64,000 nt of DNA from Rosenbergiella epipactidis (lineage in GTDB: Bacteria > Pseudomonadota > Gammaproteobacteria > Enterobacterales > Enterobacteriaceae): contig NZ_JABBFQ010000002.1 of NCBI RefSeq assembly GCF_018494055.1, positions 434,001 through 498,000 on the forward strand, written 5' to 3'. The position numbers were made by a program, and so were the translations under genes. A model generated the notes under the pieces. That model saw nothing but the letters and a program-made list of their open reading frames with translations. It ran no database searches and was not told where the DNA came from. Shown in pieces: positions 52,031-62,430 of this stretch. Each line of letters opens with the position of its first letter. Position 1 is the first letter of the stretch.

Positions 52031-52660
52031 TTAGAGACGCATTTCACGCTCAGCTTCGGTAAGAGAAGCGAGGAACGAATCACGTTCAAAGACACGATTC
52101 ATATAGCCTTTAAGATCTTTAGAACCCGCACCCGATAAATCAACGCCTAAAGAAGGTAAACGCCATAGTAAAGGAGCAAGGTAGCAATCCACCAAGCTGA
52201 ACTCTTCGCTCAGGAAGTAAGACGTGCGAGCAAACAGTGGCGCGATGGCAAGTAACTGCTCACGTAATTGTTTACGCGCGTCATCGGCTTCTTCACTTGA
52301 ACCTTGTTCAATCTTGAACAGCAGGCTATACCAATCTTGTTCGATACGATGCATCATCAAACGACTTTCACCGCGAGCAACCGGATAAACTGGCATTAAC
52401 GGTGGATGCGGGAAACGTTCGTCCAAGTATTCCATAATGATCTGAGATTGATATAACGTCAGCTCGCGATCCACTAAGGTAGGTACAGTGCAATACGGAT
52501 TTAGATCGATCAAGTCTTGTGGAAGATTTGACTTATCCACCTGTTCAATTTCTACACTCACACCTTTCTCAGCCAGTACAATACGTACTTGATGGCTGTA
52601 GATATCAGTGGGTCCAGAAAACAGTGTCATTACCGAACGTTTGTTGGCAGCGACAGCCAT
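52031..52660 (-). CDS. sspA: Stringent starvation protein SspA
   Basis: RNA-polymerase-associated, GST-fold regulator of stationary-phase genes, important for acid tolerance. The start at 52660 (MAVAANKRS) gives 209 residues (E. coli 212); the upstream ORF start is not used. LFSGPTDIYSHQVRIVLAEK and the PHP-containing DERFPHPPLMPVYP surface are conserved. The glutathione-site residues are changed as in other SspA proteins, so no transferase activity is expected. Confidence 0.96.
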   Translation of the reverse strand: MAVAANKRSVMTLFSGPTDIYSHQVRIVLAEKGVSVEIEQVDKSNLPQDLIDLNPYCTVPTLVDRELTLYQSQIIMEYLDERFPHPPLMPVYPVARGESRLMMHRIEQDWYSLLFKIEQGSSEEADDARKQLREQLLAIAPLFARTSYFLSEEFSLVDCYLAPLLWRLPSLGVDLSGAGSKDLKGYMNRVFERDSFLASLTEAEREMRL

Positions 52661-52887
52661 GAAAACCTCCACATATACTTATAAGAGCCGCGATTAACCA
52701 TCTGAATGACCGATGGCAGATAATAGACCATAAACTGCGCGATAGTTTACCAGAAATTGAAGCCTTTGTGGGCAACCTTTCGATTTTGCTGCGAATTCTG
52801 GGTAGTTGAAGCGTTTTTGGAAGGAAAAAGTAACAATTGTCGCGAATCGGGAGTACGCGATAACCGATATAGCCCCCTTTTACCGGC

Positions 52888-52917
52888 AATAAAAAACCCG
52901 CCGAAGCGGGTTTTTTC
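52888..52917 (-). terminator. Rho-independent terminator after rpsI
   Basis: Stem ACCCGC/GCGGGT with a four-base loop, bracketed by six A and six T, so it can also act on the plus strand. It lies about 30 bp after the rpsI stop; the sspA promoter must lie between it and 52660. Confidence 0.87.
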
Positions 52918-52947
52918 GAAAACACATCGCTGCAGAGCAGCCATGAA

Positions 52948-53784
<837 letters not shown>

Positions 53785-53944
53785 CTAAAAGCTTACCCAA
53801 ATATAAGTTACACGTTGGTGAAATCCCAAACGCTATTAACGGTTGAGGCTCACACGACCATTTTGCCAGTAAGCCTACCCCTTCGGATAGAACTACCGGA
53901 ACACAAAGGTTTTTGGGAATAAAACCATTTGTTGTAACGTGGGG

Positions 53945-53980
53945 TCGCAAGATTATAAAGAAGTCGACATTAAAAATCGA
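53945..53980 (-). promoter_or_regulatory. rplM-rpsI promoter with long leader
   Basis: A perfect TATAAT -10 box is the complement of 53952-53957, inside a sequence (GACTTCTTTATAATCTTGCG) that closely resembles the E. coli rplM promoter as I recall it. The -35 is weak. Transcription would begin near 53945, leaving about 160 nt of leader where autoregulation by L13 would be expected. Confidence 0.65.
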
Positions 53981-54022
53981 CCTCTTTTATCATTAATTCG
54001 CAACTCCACGAATATTTCTGCC

Positions 54023-55159
54023 TTACGGCAAATGAGGAAGACGCAAATATTCTTCGCTTTGCATCTCCTGAAGACGAGATAAGCAACGTTGGTATTCAAA
54101 TTTCAATTGATTACCTTGATAGATAGCTTCCAACGCCACTTCCGCAGAAACGACAAGTTTAACATGTCTTTCGTAGAATTCATCTACCATTGCAAGAAAT
54201 CGACGCGCATGATCTTCAGTCTGGCTAGTTAATTGTGGGACATCGAGTAATAATACCGTGTGAAACTGCTGAGAAAGCGCGATGTAGTCATGTTGACTCC
54301 GGTTTTCACCACACAGCACACTAAAGCGAACGGCAAGCACCCCCTCAGCAACATGCTCAGTCTTCATCGCACGGTGATTAATCTCTAACACCGGTGAAGG
54401 GGCCTGCGCAAAATCAGTACCTGATAGGTTTTTAAATAACGTACTAATGGCTGACTGGGTCTCGTCGTTGATCGGCGATTTCCAGAGATGAGCTGCCGTC
54501 AAGGCGCGTAAACGGTAATCGACGCCAGCATCCACATTCATGACTTGGCAATGTTTCTTTATTTGCTCAATCGCCGGTAAAAAGCGTGCGCGTTGTAATC
54601 CATTACGGTAGAGCTGATCAGGAGGGATATTAGAGGTCGCCACCAAGGTAATCCCCCGCTCAAATAATGCCTCCATTAACGTGCCGAGTAGCATGGCATC
54701 GGTAATATCCGACACAAAAAACTCATCAAAACACAGCAGATCAGTCTGCTCGCGAAAGCGTTCGGCAATAATCAACAGTGGGTCGCTGTGGCCTTGAAGT
54801 TGACTCAGTTCCTCATGCACTCGCAGCATAAAACGGTGGAAATGTAATCGTAACTTACGATCACCTGGAACAGATTGGTAAAACATATCCATAATCCAAG
54901 TTTTACCGCGCCCTACGCCTCCCCACATATATAAGCCTTGAACCGGTTGTTCGCTGCTCTCACTGCGCTGGAAAAGTTTTGAAAAGCGTCCGAAAAGTCC
55001 TTTCTTATCCGTCGAGGGTGAGGCCGTTTGCTGACGGGCGATTAGCGCTTTTTGAATCTTATCAAGCTCCGTTACCGCAGCTTTTTGGACATCATCAGGC
55101 TGATAATCACCCTGTTCAAGGGCTTGTTGGTAACATGTCAGGGGAGAAATGGTTTGCAT
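54023..55159 (-). CDS. zapE: Cell division ATPase ZapE
   Basis: AFG1-family ATPase that joins the Z ring late in constriction. The start at 55159 (MQTISPLTCYQQ) gives 378 residues (E. coli 375); the longer ORF start is rejected. Walker A is MWGGVGRGKTWIMD, Walker B is CFDEFFVSD, and ATSNIPPDQLYRNGLQR is the family sensor region. It is divergent from zapG. Confidence 0.95.
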   Translation of the reverse strand: MQTISPLTCYQQALEQGDYQPDDVQKAAVTELDKIQKALIARQQTASPSTDKKGLFGRFSKLFQRSESSEQPVQGLYMWGGVGRGKTWIMDMFYQSVPGDRKLRLHFHRFMLRVHEELSQLQGHSDPLLIIAERFREQTDLLCFDEFFVSDITDAMLLGTLMEALFERGITLVATSNIPPDQLYRNGLQRARFLPAIEQIKKHCQVMNVDAGVDYRLRALTAAHLWKSPINDETQSAISTLFKNLSGTDFAQAPSPVLEINHRAMKTEHVAEGVLAVRFSVLCGENRSQHDYIALSQQFHTVLLLDVPQLTSQTEDHARRFLAMVDEFYERHVKLVVSAEVALEAIYQGNQLKFEYQRCLSRLQEMQSEEYLRLPHLP

Positions 55160-55358
55160 AGTGGGTACCGTTAAGATAATCGAAGACGACAAACACAACA
55201 TTGAAAACCGCTATACAGTACGCCAGGTTAACTCAGGATTCCACATCCTGAGCATTAACAGGTATAGTGAGGTAAACTATTTTCGACTAGCATCTTACTG
55301 TAAATGGGTAGTTGCTTATCGTCGCCCCCTTAGAACAACGGATATTATGGGAGTCATT

Positions 55359-55757
55359 ATGACCTGGGAATATGGGCTTATCGGATTAATTGTCGGCGTT
55401 ATCGTTGGGATTGTTATCACACGTTTTAGTAGCCGTAAACTGCGTGATCAGCACGCGCTGCAGTACGAATTAGAAAAAACCAAAGATGAACTTAAAGAGT
55501 TAAAACAAGAACTCAATGGCCACTTTGTTCGCAGCGCTGAACTGCTGGAAAATATGTCACAGAACTATCAAGAGCTCTATCAACATATGTCGAGCACGAC
55601 CAAAGAGCTGCTACCAGAGCAAGCGGCACAGAGCAACCCGTTCGTTTGGCAGCAGGGTGCTAAAAACGTTGAATCTGAGAATGGATTAGCTGAAATGCCG
55701 CGAGATTACTCTGAAAAATCTTCAGGTTTATTAAGAAATTCTAACACTGAAAAATAA
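55359..55757 (+). CDS. zapG: Envelope/division protein ZapG (YhcB)
   Basis: Inner-membrane protein at the interface of peptidoglycan, LPS and division. The start MTWEYGLIGL at 55359 gives 132 residues, exactly the E. coli length. One membrane segment (about 4-23) is followed by a coiled coil (about 28-80) and a C-terminal motif MPRDYSEKSSGLL. degQ follows after 12 bp. Confidence 0.95.
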   Translation: MTWEYGLIGLIVGVIVGIVITRFSSRKLRDQHALQYELEKTKDELKELKQELNGHFVRSAELLENMSQNYQELYQHMSSTTKELLPEQAAQSNPFVWQQGAKNVESENGLAEMPRDYSEKSSGLLRNSNTEK

Positions 55758-55769
55758 TCGTAAGGGTCA

Positions 55770-57146
55770 ATGATGAAGAAAAATCGTACACCCTTGGCGC
55801 TAGCGATAGCGCTAAGTATGAGTTTGGGTATGGCTTACCTGCCCGCTTCGTATGCGAATTTACCTGCACAGGTTGGTGATCAACCCTTACCCTCGCTCGC
55901 ACCAATGCTTGCTAAAACGCTACCTTCTGTTGTCAGCGTACAAGTCAGCGGTACGACGACGGAAAGCCAAGATCAGCAGCTTCCTGAACCGTTGAAACGT
56001 TTTCTTGGCCAAGCTCCGCAACAGCAACAGCCAACACCGTTTCAAGGTTTGGGGTCAGGTGTCATCATTGACGCTAAAAATGGTTACATTCTGACCAATA
56101 ATCATGTCGTCAATGGTGCAGATAAGATTACGGTGCAGTTGGGCGATGGCAATGAATACCCCGCAAAGTTAGTGGGTCATGATAGCCAAACCGATATCGC
56201 GCTTATCCGAGTTAAGAACGCGAAAAATTTAGTCCAAATTAATGTTGCGGATTCCGATGCTTTACAAGTGGGTGATTTCGCAGTCGCCATTGGTAACCCC
56301 TATGGTCTCGGGCAGACAGCCACCTCTGGCATCATCTCTGCGCTCGGACGTAGCGGCTTAAATATTGAAGGCTTAGAAAATTTCATCCAAACCGATGCAG
56401 CGATTAACCGCGGCAACTCCGGCGGCGCCTTGGTTAACCTGAAAGGTGAACTCGTCGGGATCAACACCGCTATTTTAGCTGCCAGCGGCGGAAATATTGG
56501 TATCGGCTTTGCTATCCCTTCCAATATGGCGATGAATCTTGCCCATCAGCTGATTAAAAACGGTAAAATTACCCGCGGCCAGCTCGGCTTGAAAGGGACA
56601 GAGATGTCTTCGGATATGGCGAAAGCATTCCATGTCGATGTGCAACGTGGGGCATTTGTTGCAGAGGTTTTACCCAATTCAGCTGCCGCCAAAGCGGGGA
56701 TTAAGGCGGGAGACATTATCACTGGCTTGAATGGTAAACCTATCACCAGTTTCGCCGAACTTCGGGTGAAAGTTGGCACCAGCGCGCCAGGCGATAAAGT
56801 GACCTTAACCTTATTGCGAGACGGTAAATCGATTAATGCCGAAGTCACTTTAGAGCAAGGTACACCCGAGGTGGTCCCGACCACCATTGACCTCCCAGCG
56901 TTACAAGGTGCAGCGTTCAGCGATGGGATGACCTTGAGTAAAGCGAAAGGCGTCAAAGTAGACAACGTTACGCCGTCTAGCCCTGCTCAACAAATTGGCT
57001 TACACACCGGTGACGTCATTACGGCCATTAACCGTCAACGTGTCGAGTCACTTGATGCAATGAGTAAGATTTTAGCGACCAAACCTCCCGTTATCGCCAT
57101 GAGTGTTATGCGCGGCAAAGATAACCTCTTTTTACTGCTTCGCTAA
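55770..57146 (+). CDS. degQ: Periplasmic serine protease/chaperone DegQ
   Basis: HtrA-family quality-control protease. It has 458 residues (E. coli 455); tandem ATGs at 55770 and 55773 are both possible starts. The signal peptide ends near SYANLP. The trypsin-like domain has the triad His in TNNHVV, Asp in QTDIALI and Ser in RGNSGGALV, followed by two PDZ domains. The LA-loop region is short and Gln-rich, as in DegQ rather than DegP. degS follows after an 84-bp gap. Confidence 0.95.
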   Translation: MMKKNRTPLALAIALSMSLGMAYLPASYANLPAQVGDQPLPSLAPMLAKTLPSVVSVQVSGTTTESQDQQLPEPLKRFLGQAPQQQQPTPFQGLGSGVIIDAKNGYILTNNHVVNGADKITVQLGDGNEYPAKLVGHDSQTDIALIRVKNAKNLVQINVADSDALQVGDFAVAIGNPYGLGQTATSGIISALGRSGLNIEGLENFIQTDAAINRGNSGGALVNLKGELVGINTAILAASGGNIGIGFAIPSNMAMNLAHQLIKNGKITRGQLGLKGTEMSSDMAKAFHVDVQRGAFVAEVLPNSAAAKAGIKAGDIITGLNGKPITSFAELRVKVGTSAPGDKVTLTLLRDGKSINAEVTLEQGTPEVVPTTIDLPALQGAAFSDGMTLSKAKGVKVDNVTPSSPAQQIGLHTGDVITAINRQRVESLDAMSKILATKPPVIAMSVMRGKDNLFLLLR

Positions 57147-57153
57147 CCGCAAT

Positions 57154-57185
57154 AAGGATAGGTACAGAGGTGCGTACCTATCCTT
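57154..57185 (+). other. Strong stem-loop between degQ and degS
   Basis: Perfect 12-bp arms AAGGATAGGTAC (57154-57165) and GTACCTATCCTT (57174-57185) with an eight-base loop. No T run follows. It could stabilise the degQ 3' end, act as a weak or Rho-assisted terminator, or be a processing site between the two protease genes. Confidence 0.6.
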
Positions 57186-57230
57186 CTCATGGTATTCTGC
57201 AGCAACCTCTCCCTTGGCAACTAAATTAGC

Positions 57231-58292
57231 ATGTTATTTAAATTACTTCGTTCAGCGCTTATCGGCCTTGTTGTCGCCATAATTTTACTTGTCGGTATGC
57301 ATTTGCTGCGTAACGGTGGCGCACTGTTTTCGAATAATGAAGCACCTGCTAATACCCAAGAATCGGTGTTTAGTTTCAGCCAAGGCGTGCGTCGAGCCGC
57401 GCCAGCCGTCGTGAATGTTTATAACCGCAACTCACAAACACAAGGTAAAAGAGACTTCACTACCTTGGGGTCGGGAGTGATTATGAACCAGCGCGGCTAT
57501 ATTCTAACGAATCGCCACGTTATCAGTAATGCGGATCAAATTATCGTCGCCTTGCAAGATGGTCGCTTTTACGAAGCAACCTTGGTCGGTTCTGATGCCA
57601 TGACTGATCTGGCGGTACTTAAAATTTCTGCACCGAGCTTACCCATTATTCCGATTAACGACGAACGTAACCCGCATATTGGTGATGTCGTTATGGCGAT
57701 AGGTAATCCCTATAATCTTGGTCAGACCGTTACCCAAGGCATCATTAGTGCTACTGGCCGTGTCGGCTTAAGCTCTTCCGGACGGCAAAACTTTCTACAA
57801 ACAGATGCCTCGATCAACCAAGGTAACTCTGGAGGCGCATTGATTAACTCATTGGGTGAACTCATGGGGATCAATACACTGACCTTCGATAAGAGTAATG
57901 ATGGCGAAACGCCTGAAGGAATTGGTTTTGCCATTCCAACACCGTTAGCGATTAAGATTATGAATAAACTTATTCGCGATGGTCGTGTGATCCGTGGCTT
58001 TATCGGGATTACTGGTCGAGAAATTCCTCCGATGCATGAGCAAGGGAATAGCTACGAAAAATTACAAGGCATTATTGTGACTAAAGTCACCGGGCCTGCC
58101 GAGTTGGCGGGAATTAAGGCCAATGACCTTCTACTCAGTGTTAACAACAAGCCCGCGGTTTCCGCACAAGAAACCATGGATCAAGTTGCAGAAATACGAC
58201 CTGGCTCTGTCATTGACGTACAGATCCTTAGACAAGGTCAGAAAAAAAGCCTACCTGTCACTATTCAAGAATTCCCTCAGGATAGTAATTAA
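57231..58292 (+). CDS. degS: Site-1 protease DegS of the sigma-E pathway
   Basis: Inner-membrane anchored protease that senses misfolded porins and cuts RseA. It has 353 residues (E. coli 355). One N-terminal membrane anchor (about 8-25) is followed by a protease domain with the triad His in TNRHVIS, Asp in MTDLAVL and Ser in QGNSGGALI, and a single PDZ domain (about 255-345). mdh, the E. coli neighbour, is missing downstream. Confidence 0.96.
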   Translation: MLFKLLRSALIGLVVAIILLVGMHLLRNGGALFSNNEAPANTQESVFSFSQGVRRAAPAVVNVYNRNSQTQGKRDFTTLGSGVIMNQRGYILTNRHVISNADQIIVALQDGRFYEATLVGSDAMTDLAVLKISAPSLPIIPINDERNPHIGDVVMAIGNPYNLGQTVTQGIISATGRVGLSSSGRQNFLQTDASINQGNSGGALINSLGELMGINTLTFDKSNDGETPEGIGFAIPTPLAIKIMNKLIRDGRVIRGFIGITGREIPPMHEQGNSYEKLQGIIVTKVTGPAELAGIKANDLLLSVNNKPAVSAQETMDQVAEIRPGSVIDVQILRQGQKKSLPVTIQEFPQDSN

Positions 58293-58294
58293 TC

Positions 58295-58350
58295 ATCCTC
58301 CTCAGTTCTCTCGCTATTTATGAATAATAAATCGGTTTACTGAGGGGGAT
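58295..58350. other. Imperfect inverted repeat after degS
   Basis: Arms ATCCTCCTCAGT (58295-58306) and ACTGAGGGGGAT (58339-58350) pair at 11 of 12 positions around a 32-base AT-rich loop. It lies in the 269-bp degS-argR gap where mdh would be. It may be a terminator-like structure for degS, but there is no T run. Confidence 0.4.
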
Positions 58351-58500
58351 GCGTTAAATTCCTTACGTATTATCAGGTGTAAAGCGAGCAACTTTCATAG
58401 TCTTTGACCCTGTTTTTATTTACACATAGAATATAATTCGTCTGTATCCTTAGTTATTAAGATTAATTCTCTATAAGCTAATTTTCTCTGTACAGAGTTT

Positions 58501-58538
58501 ATTGAATAAAAATGCAGCAAGATGCATAATAATATTAC
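58501..58538. promoter_or_regulatory. ARG boxes upstream of argR
   Basis: Box 1 core TGAATAAAAATGCA (58503-58516) matches 9 of 10 defined bases of the ARG box. A weaker second box TGCATAATAATATT (58523-58536) starts 20 bp later, the shorter spacing I recall for the E. coli argR operator. It lies 46-62 bp upstream of the argR start and fits autoregulation. Confidence 0.6.
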
Positions 58539-58561
58539 TCCCCCTATTTCAAAGGTTTTTT

Positions 58562-59032
58562 ATGCGAACCCCTTCTAAACAAGATGATCTGGTACGAGCC
58601 TTTAAGGCGCTTCTTAAAGAAGAAAAATTTAGCTCTCAAAGTGAAATTGTTCATGCCCTGCAAGAAGATGGTTTTCAGAATATCAACCAGTCGAAAGTGT
58701 CACGTATGCTGACGAAATTTGGCGCGGTAAGAACCCGTAACGCCAAAATGGAAATGGTTTATTGCTTACCCGCTGAATTAGGCGTGCCTACCACGAGCAG
58801 CCCACTGAAAAACCTGGTGACCGATATCGACTACAATGACGCCTTGGTCGTTATTCGTACCAGTCCAGGGGCCGCGCAGCTCATTGCTCGTCTATTAGAT
58901 TCATTAGGTAAGTCAGAGGGAATTTTGGGGACCATTGCTGGCGATGATACGATTTTTATTACGCCTTCCCGCGGCTTTACTGTAAAAAAACTCCATGCCG
59001 TTGTACTGACGCTTTTCGAACAAGAGCTTTAA
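58562..59032 (+). CDS. argR: Arginine repressor ArgR
   Basis: Hexameric arginine-dependent regulator of arginine synthesis and other genes, and a cofactor in ColE1 cer recombination. The 156 residues from [10 protein letters not shown] equal the E. coli length; the upstream in-frame start at 58502 would remove the operator from the leader and is rejected. The winged HTH has [11 protein letters not shown], and the C-terminal core ends [10 protein letters not shown] with the arginine-binding GDD. Confidence 0.96.
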   Translation: MRTPSKQDDLVRAFKALLKEEKFSSQSEIVHALQEDGFQNINQSKVSRMLTKFGAVRTRNAKMEMVYCLPAELGVPTTSSPLKNLVTDIDYNDALVVIRTSPGAAQLIARLLDSLGKSEGILGTIAGDDTIFITPSRGFTVKKLHAVVLTLFEQEL

Positions 59033-59051
59033 TCTGCCTGGTGATAGGTCA

Positions 59052-59079
59052 CTGGCAGACAGCCATCGCCGGCTGCCAG
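59052..59079. terminator. Hairpin between argR and the convergent aaeB
   Basis: CTGGC (59052-59056) pairs with GCCAG (59075-59079) and AGCC (59061-59064) with GGCT (59071-59074), leaving a four-base bulge and a six-base loop. GC-rich, but without a U tract in either direction. Confidence 0.45.
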
Positions 59080-59087
59080 TTAGGGTG

Positions 59088-61043
59088 TTAGATATTAATC
59101 ATCGTAGATTGATAACGGGTTAAAATATCCGTTAAGCGGTGAACCGACTCTTGCATTGGGATAGACGCCTGATGCTCACTCAGTAATTGCTCGTAAGCCG
59201 TCAACTCCTTTAGCAATCGCATATAGTAGTACTCTTTCTTCTCGACACTGTGTGCCGCTATCACCTTATCCCCCGTTAACCGCAACTGCTGATGAAACTC
59301 TGATAACACAGGGTTTGGCGGAATAGCAAAACTCCGCAGACGTTGCTGGCTAATAATGAGTGTTAGGGCTAAGCGGTATTTATTAAGATCCCCAGGAAAC
59401 ATATTGAGCAACATAAAGAGCTGTTGATACAGGGCCGGTAAATGGTTTTCACGGCGACGAGAAGGATTGGTGGTCAAGGATGCCACGGCGGAATACATCA
59501 ATCGGTTAAGTATTTTACGCCCCGTCTTAGCTTTTGATTTATCCCTAATCAGTAATATCACCATTAACGCTAAGAAACAGCCAATCATTTGCCCCAACGC
59601 ACTATCTAGAAAAGACTCAATCGGGAACGTAATGGGGTTACTCAGCACAATAATATTGAGCGTACCAATGAATCCCCCTAAGGCCCCTACCTGCCGACGT
59701 TGAATCAGCACCCCGGCGACAAAGGCTAATACACCGATAATGAGACAAAGTAAGAAAATACTCTGTTGGGTATTAGGCATTAAGTAAGCGTAGTAAAGTA
59801 AACCGATAGGAAACGCTGCAGTCATACCATAAAGGAAATCTTTCGCCATCATCAGTGGATTGGGAATTCGCATCGCCAGTGCAGTTACCACCGCCAGCAT
59901 GATCATACAACCGCTGCCAGCATTCCAACCGGAATAAAGCCAAAATAATACTCCAGAGAACGTTGCAACAAAGGTACGAATACCATTGATCATCGCGTGA
60001 TGCGTTTCAGCGGACCGAGGTGCGACAATGACTTCACGACGAAGGATCGCCTCTTCTGTACCATTGATTCTCACGTTGCTGCGGATCCCTTTTGATAGCA
60101 AGAGATACTCTGACGCCGCCGTCACCCACGTAGAGAGTGCTAAAGGCACTGACTCTGCCGGATACTCATTGAAAAGCTTACGTAACTCGCGAACTTTATT
60201 ACGTAACTCACCAATAGTCTCAACCTTCTGATCGATCACTTCGACAAATGCACTAGAAAGATATTCCGGATGCGCCTGCAGGTTGAGGTAGGTTTCGGTA
60301 GAGTGGGTGATCATCGTTAGAGAAAGGGTATTTAACATTTTCAATCGACGGCTACTGTTCTGCCAATGCGACGATTCCATTTTTAGCTGGCTTCGCATAC
60401 CACCGAAGGCACTACTGCGTGCCACTAAGCCACTCCATGCCTTATCGATCGTCTCTTTCTCGCCCTTTCCTACACACAATTGCAGTAGTTGATACTGCAC
60501 GAGTAAAAGCTGGTCAACCTCTTGGTCGATAACGCGTTTAATGGAACGCGGAGAGAAAAACGTATCAGATAAAATGGCACAGAGAATACCGATAAAGATC
60601 TCGCTGCAACGCTCGACGGCTAATCGAGGCATTAGCTCCATAGAGCCAGAAGCGTTTGAGGAAATAATGATAATTAACGCGGTGTAGCCGGCTAAGCCAA
60701 AAGCGTAAGAGTTATCCACTTTGACCAACGACGAGATCCAGACACAAAAGCCCGCCCAGAGGCAGCTAAGGAACAGCATAATCATCGGCGCCCTAATCGT
60801 CGTCATCACGATAGCCAACGCCGCGATACAACCTAAGAAGGTACCAATAATACGGAGTAATCCGCGGTAGCGGAGCGCACCGGAGTAAGGATCGCCCCCG
60901 GCGGCAAAAGCTTGCCCGCCGGCCACAATACCGGCGGTCATCACCGCCCAACGTGGGGTTTCTAAATTAAAGTAGAACCCCAACAACATCGCTAACAAGA
61001 CAGCAAAAGTTAATTTAACTGGGAAGCGTAAGAACTGAATCAT
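59088..61043 (-). CDS. aaeB: Aromatic carboxylic acid efflux pump subunit AaeB
   Basis: Inner-membrane efflux component for p-hydroxybenzoate and related aromatic acids, acting with AaeA. It has 651 residues (E. coli 655), a FUSC-type arrangement of two membrane blocks (about 10-160 and 360-510) separated by a cytoplasmic helical region. RFPVKLTFAVLLAMLLGFYF at the N-terminus and SALGQMIGCFLALM are typical. Last gene of aaeXAB. Confidence 0.95.
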   Translation of the reverse strand: MIQFLRFPVKLTFAVLLAMLLGFYFNLETPRWAVMTAGIVAGGQAFAAGGDPYSGALRYRGLLRIIGTFLGCIAALAIVMTTIRAPMIMLFLSCLWAGFCVWISSLVKVDNSYAFGLAGYTALIIIISSNASGSMELMPRLAVERCSEIFIGILCAILSDTFFSPRSIKRVIDQEVDQLLLVQYQLLQLCVGKGEKETIDKAWSGLVARSSAFGGMRSQLKMESSHWQNSSRRLKMLNTLSLTMITHSTETYLNLQAHPEYLSSAFVEVIDQKVETIGELRNKVRELRKLFNEYPAESVPLALSTWVTAASEYLLLSKGIRSNVRINGTEEAILRREVIVAPRSAETHHAMINGIRTFVATFSGVLFWLYSGWNAGSGCMIMLAVVTALAMRIPNPLMMAKDFLYGMTAAFPIGLLYYAYLMPNTQQSIFLLCLIIGVLAFVAGVLIQRRQVGALGGFIGTLNIIVLSNPITFPIESFLDSALGQMIGCFLALMVILLIRDKSKAKTGRKILNRLMYSAVASLTTNPSRRRENHLPALYQQLFMLLNMFPGDLNKYRLALTLIISQQRLRSFAIPPNPVLSEFHQQLRLTGDKVIAAHSVEKKEYYYMRLLKELTAYEQLLSEHQASIPMQESVHRLTDILTRYQSTMINI

Positions 61044-61055
61044 ACCGCCTCCCGA

Positions 61056-61988
61056 TTATCCAAATTCGCGTAGTCGATTGGTTAACTTTTCCAGAGGAGA
61101 AGGTTCACGATCTTGACGATCTTTTTCACCCGTAATAATCACCGTGGCCGTGGTACCTGCTGGGAAACGATTACCCACTTGTTCATCAAGATGAATACGA
61201 ACCGGCACACGCTGTGCTAGACGAACCCATTCCAAGTTCGAATCGACGTTCGCCATTCCTTTACTGTCATTACTGCTACTACTATTGGTGACACCCGAGG
61301 CGACACTTTCTACCGTCCCGCGCAGTTTTAAATTACTCCCTAAAGGCGTAATCTCTGCACGAAGGCCACGGCGTACCGCATGAAGTTTCGTCTCTTCTAA
61401 GTAAGCGGTGACGTAGAAGGTGCGGTCTTTCACCAATGCTACAGCAACTGAACCACGATTGATAAATTCGCCACCGTAAACATTAAGGTTAGTGACCCAG
61501 CCATCTGCCGGCGCTTTAACCGTTGCACGAACCAGGTCGAGCTGAGCCAGATCCCGTGCTGCAGCCGCTTTAGCAAGTTGGTGTTCACTGGTTTGGAGAT
61601 CGTTGTTCGCCTGCTCTACCGCTTCCCGAGATAACGCCACAGTGCTAAGTTGATTACGCCTTGCCGCTTCGCGTCTTTTTTCGGCAACCACTGCTTGGTA
61701 GTAATCGACATCGGCCTGCGCTTCGTCTAAGGCTTCCTTAAATCGCGGGCGATCAATTTCAAACAGTGTTTCTCCCTGCTTCACGTATTGGTTATCGTGC
61801 ACGTTCACTTGTGTAATCAATCCCGTTACGTCGGGTGCAATCGCGACCACATCGGCGGAGAATTTTGCGTCACGTGTCCAAGGGGATTCGGTGTAATACA
61901 CCCATGTACGAAAAACAATCACAATGGCGATAATCACTAGCACAAAAGTAATCGCGTAGCGGGCCACTTTTTTTATTAACGTTTTCAC
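61056..61988 (-). CDS. aaeA: Aromatic carboxylic acid efflux pump membrane-fusion subunit AaeA
   Basis: Periplasmic adaptor of the HlyD family. GTG at 61988 is chosen because GAGG lies 5 nt upstream and the resulting 310 residues equal E. coli AaeA; a TTG at 62003 would overlap aaeX. One membrane segment (about 10-30) is followed by a biotinyl-lipoyl-like region ([19 protein letters not shown]), a helical hairpin and [18 protein letters not shown]. It sits 12 bp upstream of aaeB. Confidence 0.94.
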   Translation of the reverse strand: MKTLIKKVARYAITFVLVIIAIVIVFRTWVYYTESPWTRDAKFSADVVAIAPDVTGLITQVNVHDNQYVKQGETLFEIDRPRFKEALDEAQADVDYYQAVVAEKRREAARRNQLSTVALSREAVEQANNDLQTSEHQLAKAAAARDLAQLDLVRATVKAPADGWVTNLNVYGGEFINRGSVAVALVKDRTFYVTAYLEETKLHAVRRGLRAEITPLGSNLKLRGTVESVASGVTNSSSSNDSKGMANVDSNLEWVRLAQRVPVRIHLDEQVGNRFPAGTTATVIITGEKDRQDREPSPLEKLTNRLREFG

Positions 61989-61995
61989 TGAAACC

Positions 61996-62199
61996 TCAGA
62001 CAATTAGACTCGAAACCAGATAAAACACACAGCAGTAAAGGGCGGTATTAACCAGTGCCGGATGCCACACCAAATCGTAGATTCCCGTTGGCGTAAGCAC
62101 TTTTTTCACTAGCCAAAACACAATGAGAGATAAGATAAGCTCAACAAAAATAGGTGGAAATGAGAGCCCAAATATCACCAAAACTGGATGCACACTCAT
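61996..62199 (-). CDS. aaeX: Small membrane protein AaeX
   Basis: 67 residues, the E. coli length, with two predicted membrane helices (about 5-29 and 47-66) and the conserved [15 protein letters not shown] and [19 protein letters not shown]. The function is unknown; it is co-transcribed with aaeA and aaeB under AaeR control in E. coli. First gene of the operon, divergent from aaeR. Confidence 0.93.
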   Translation of the reverse strand: MSVHPVLVIFGLSFPPIFVELILSLIVFWLVKKVLTPTGIYDLVWHPALVNTALYCCVFYLVSSLIV

Positions 62200-62430
62200 G
62201 TAAAATCCTTTAACACATTAGCCAGCGAGCCACTCGGCATGGGTTACTGGAAAGCTTTAAGATCCATAATGGCGACTTACTTGGTTAGAAGGTAACAAAA
62301 ACTGTACTATTACCCGTCGGGGACCAAACCAAAAAATCACTACAGTTAGAAACGACGATGCGAGAATAGAGAAATAAACTTCTATTTATATCGCTATAGT
62401 AACGTGTCTTTGCGATCATTTTCTATATTT

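Noticed and set aside
55149-55358. 70-codon extension of zapG overlapping zapE
   Set aside because: ATG 55359 matches the family start and the 132-residue length; the rest lies in the divergent promoter gap.
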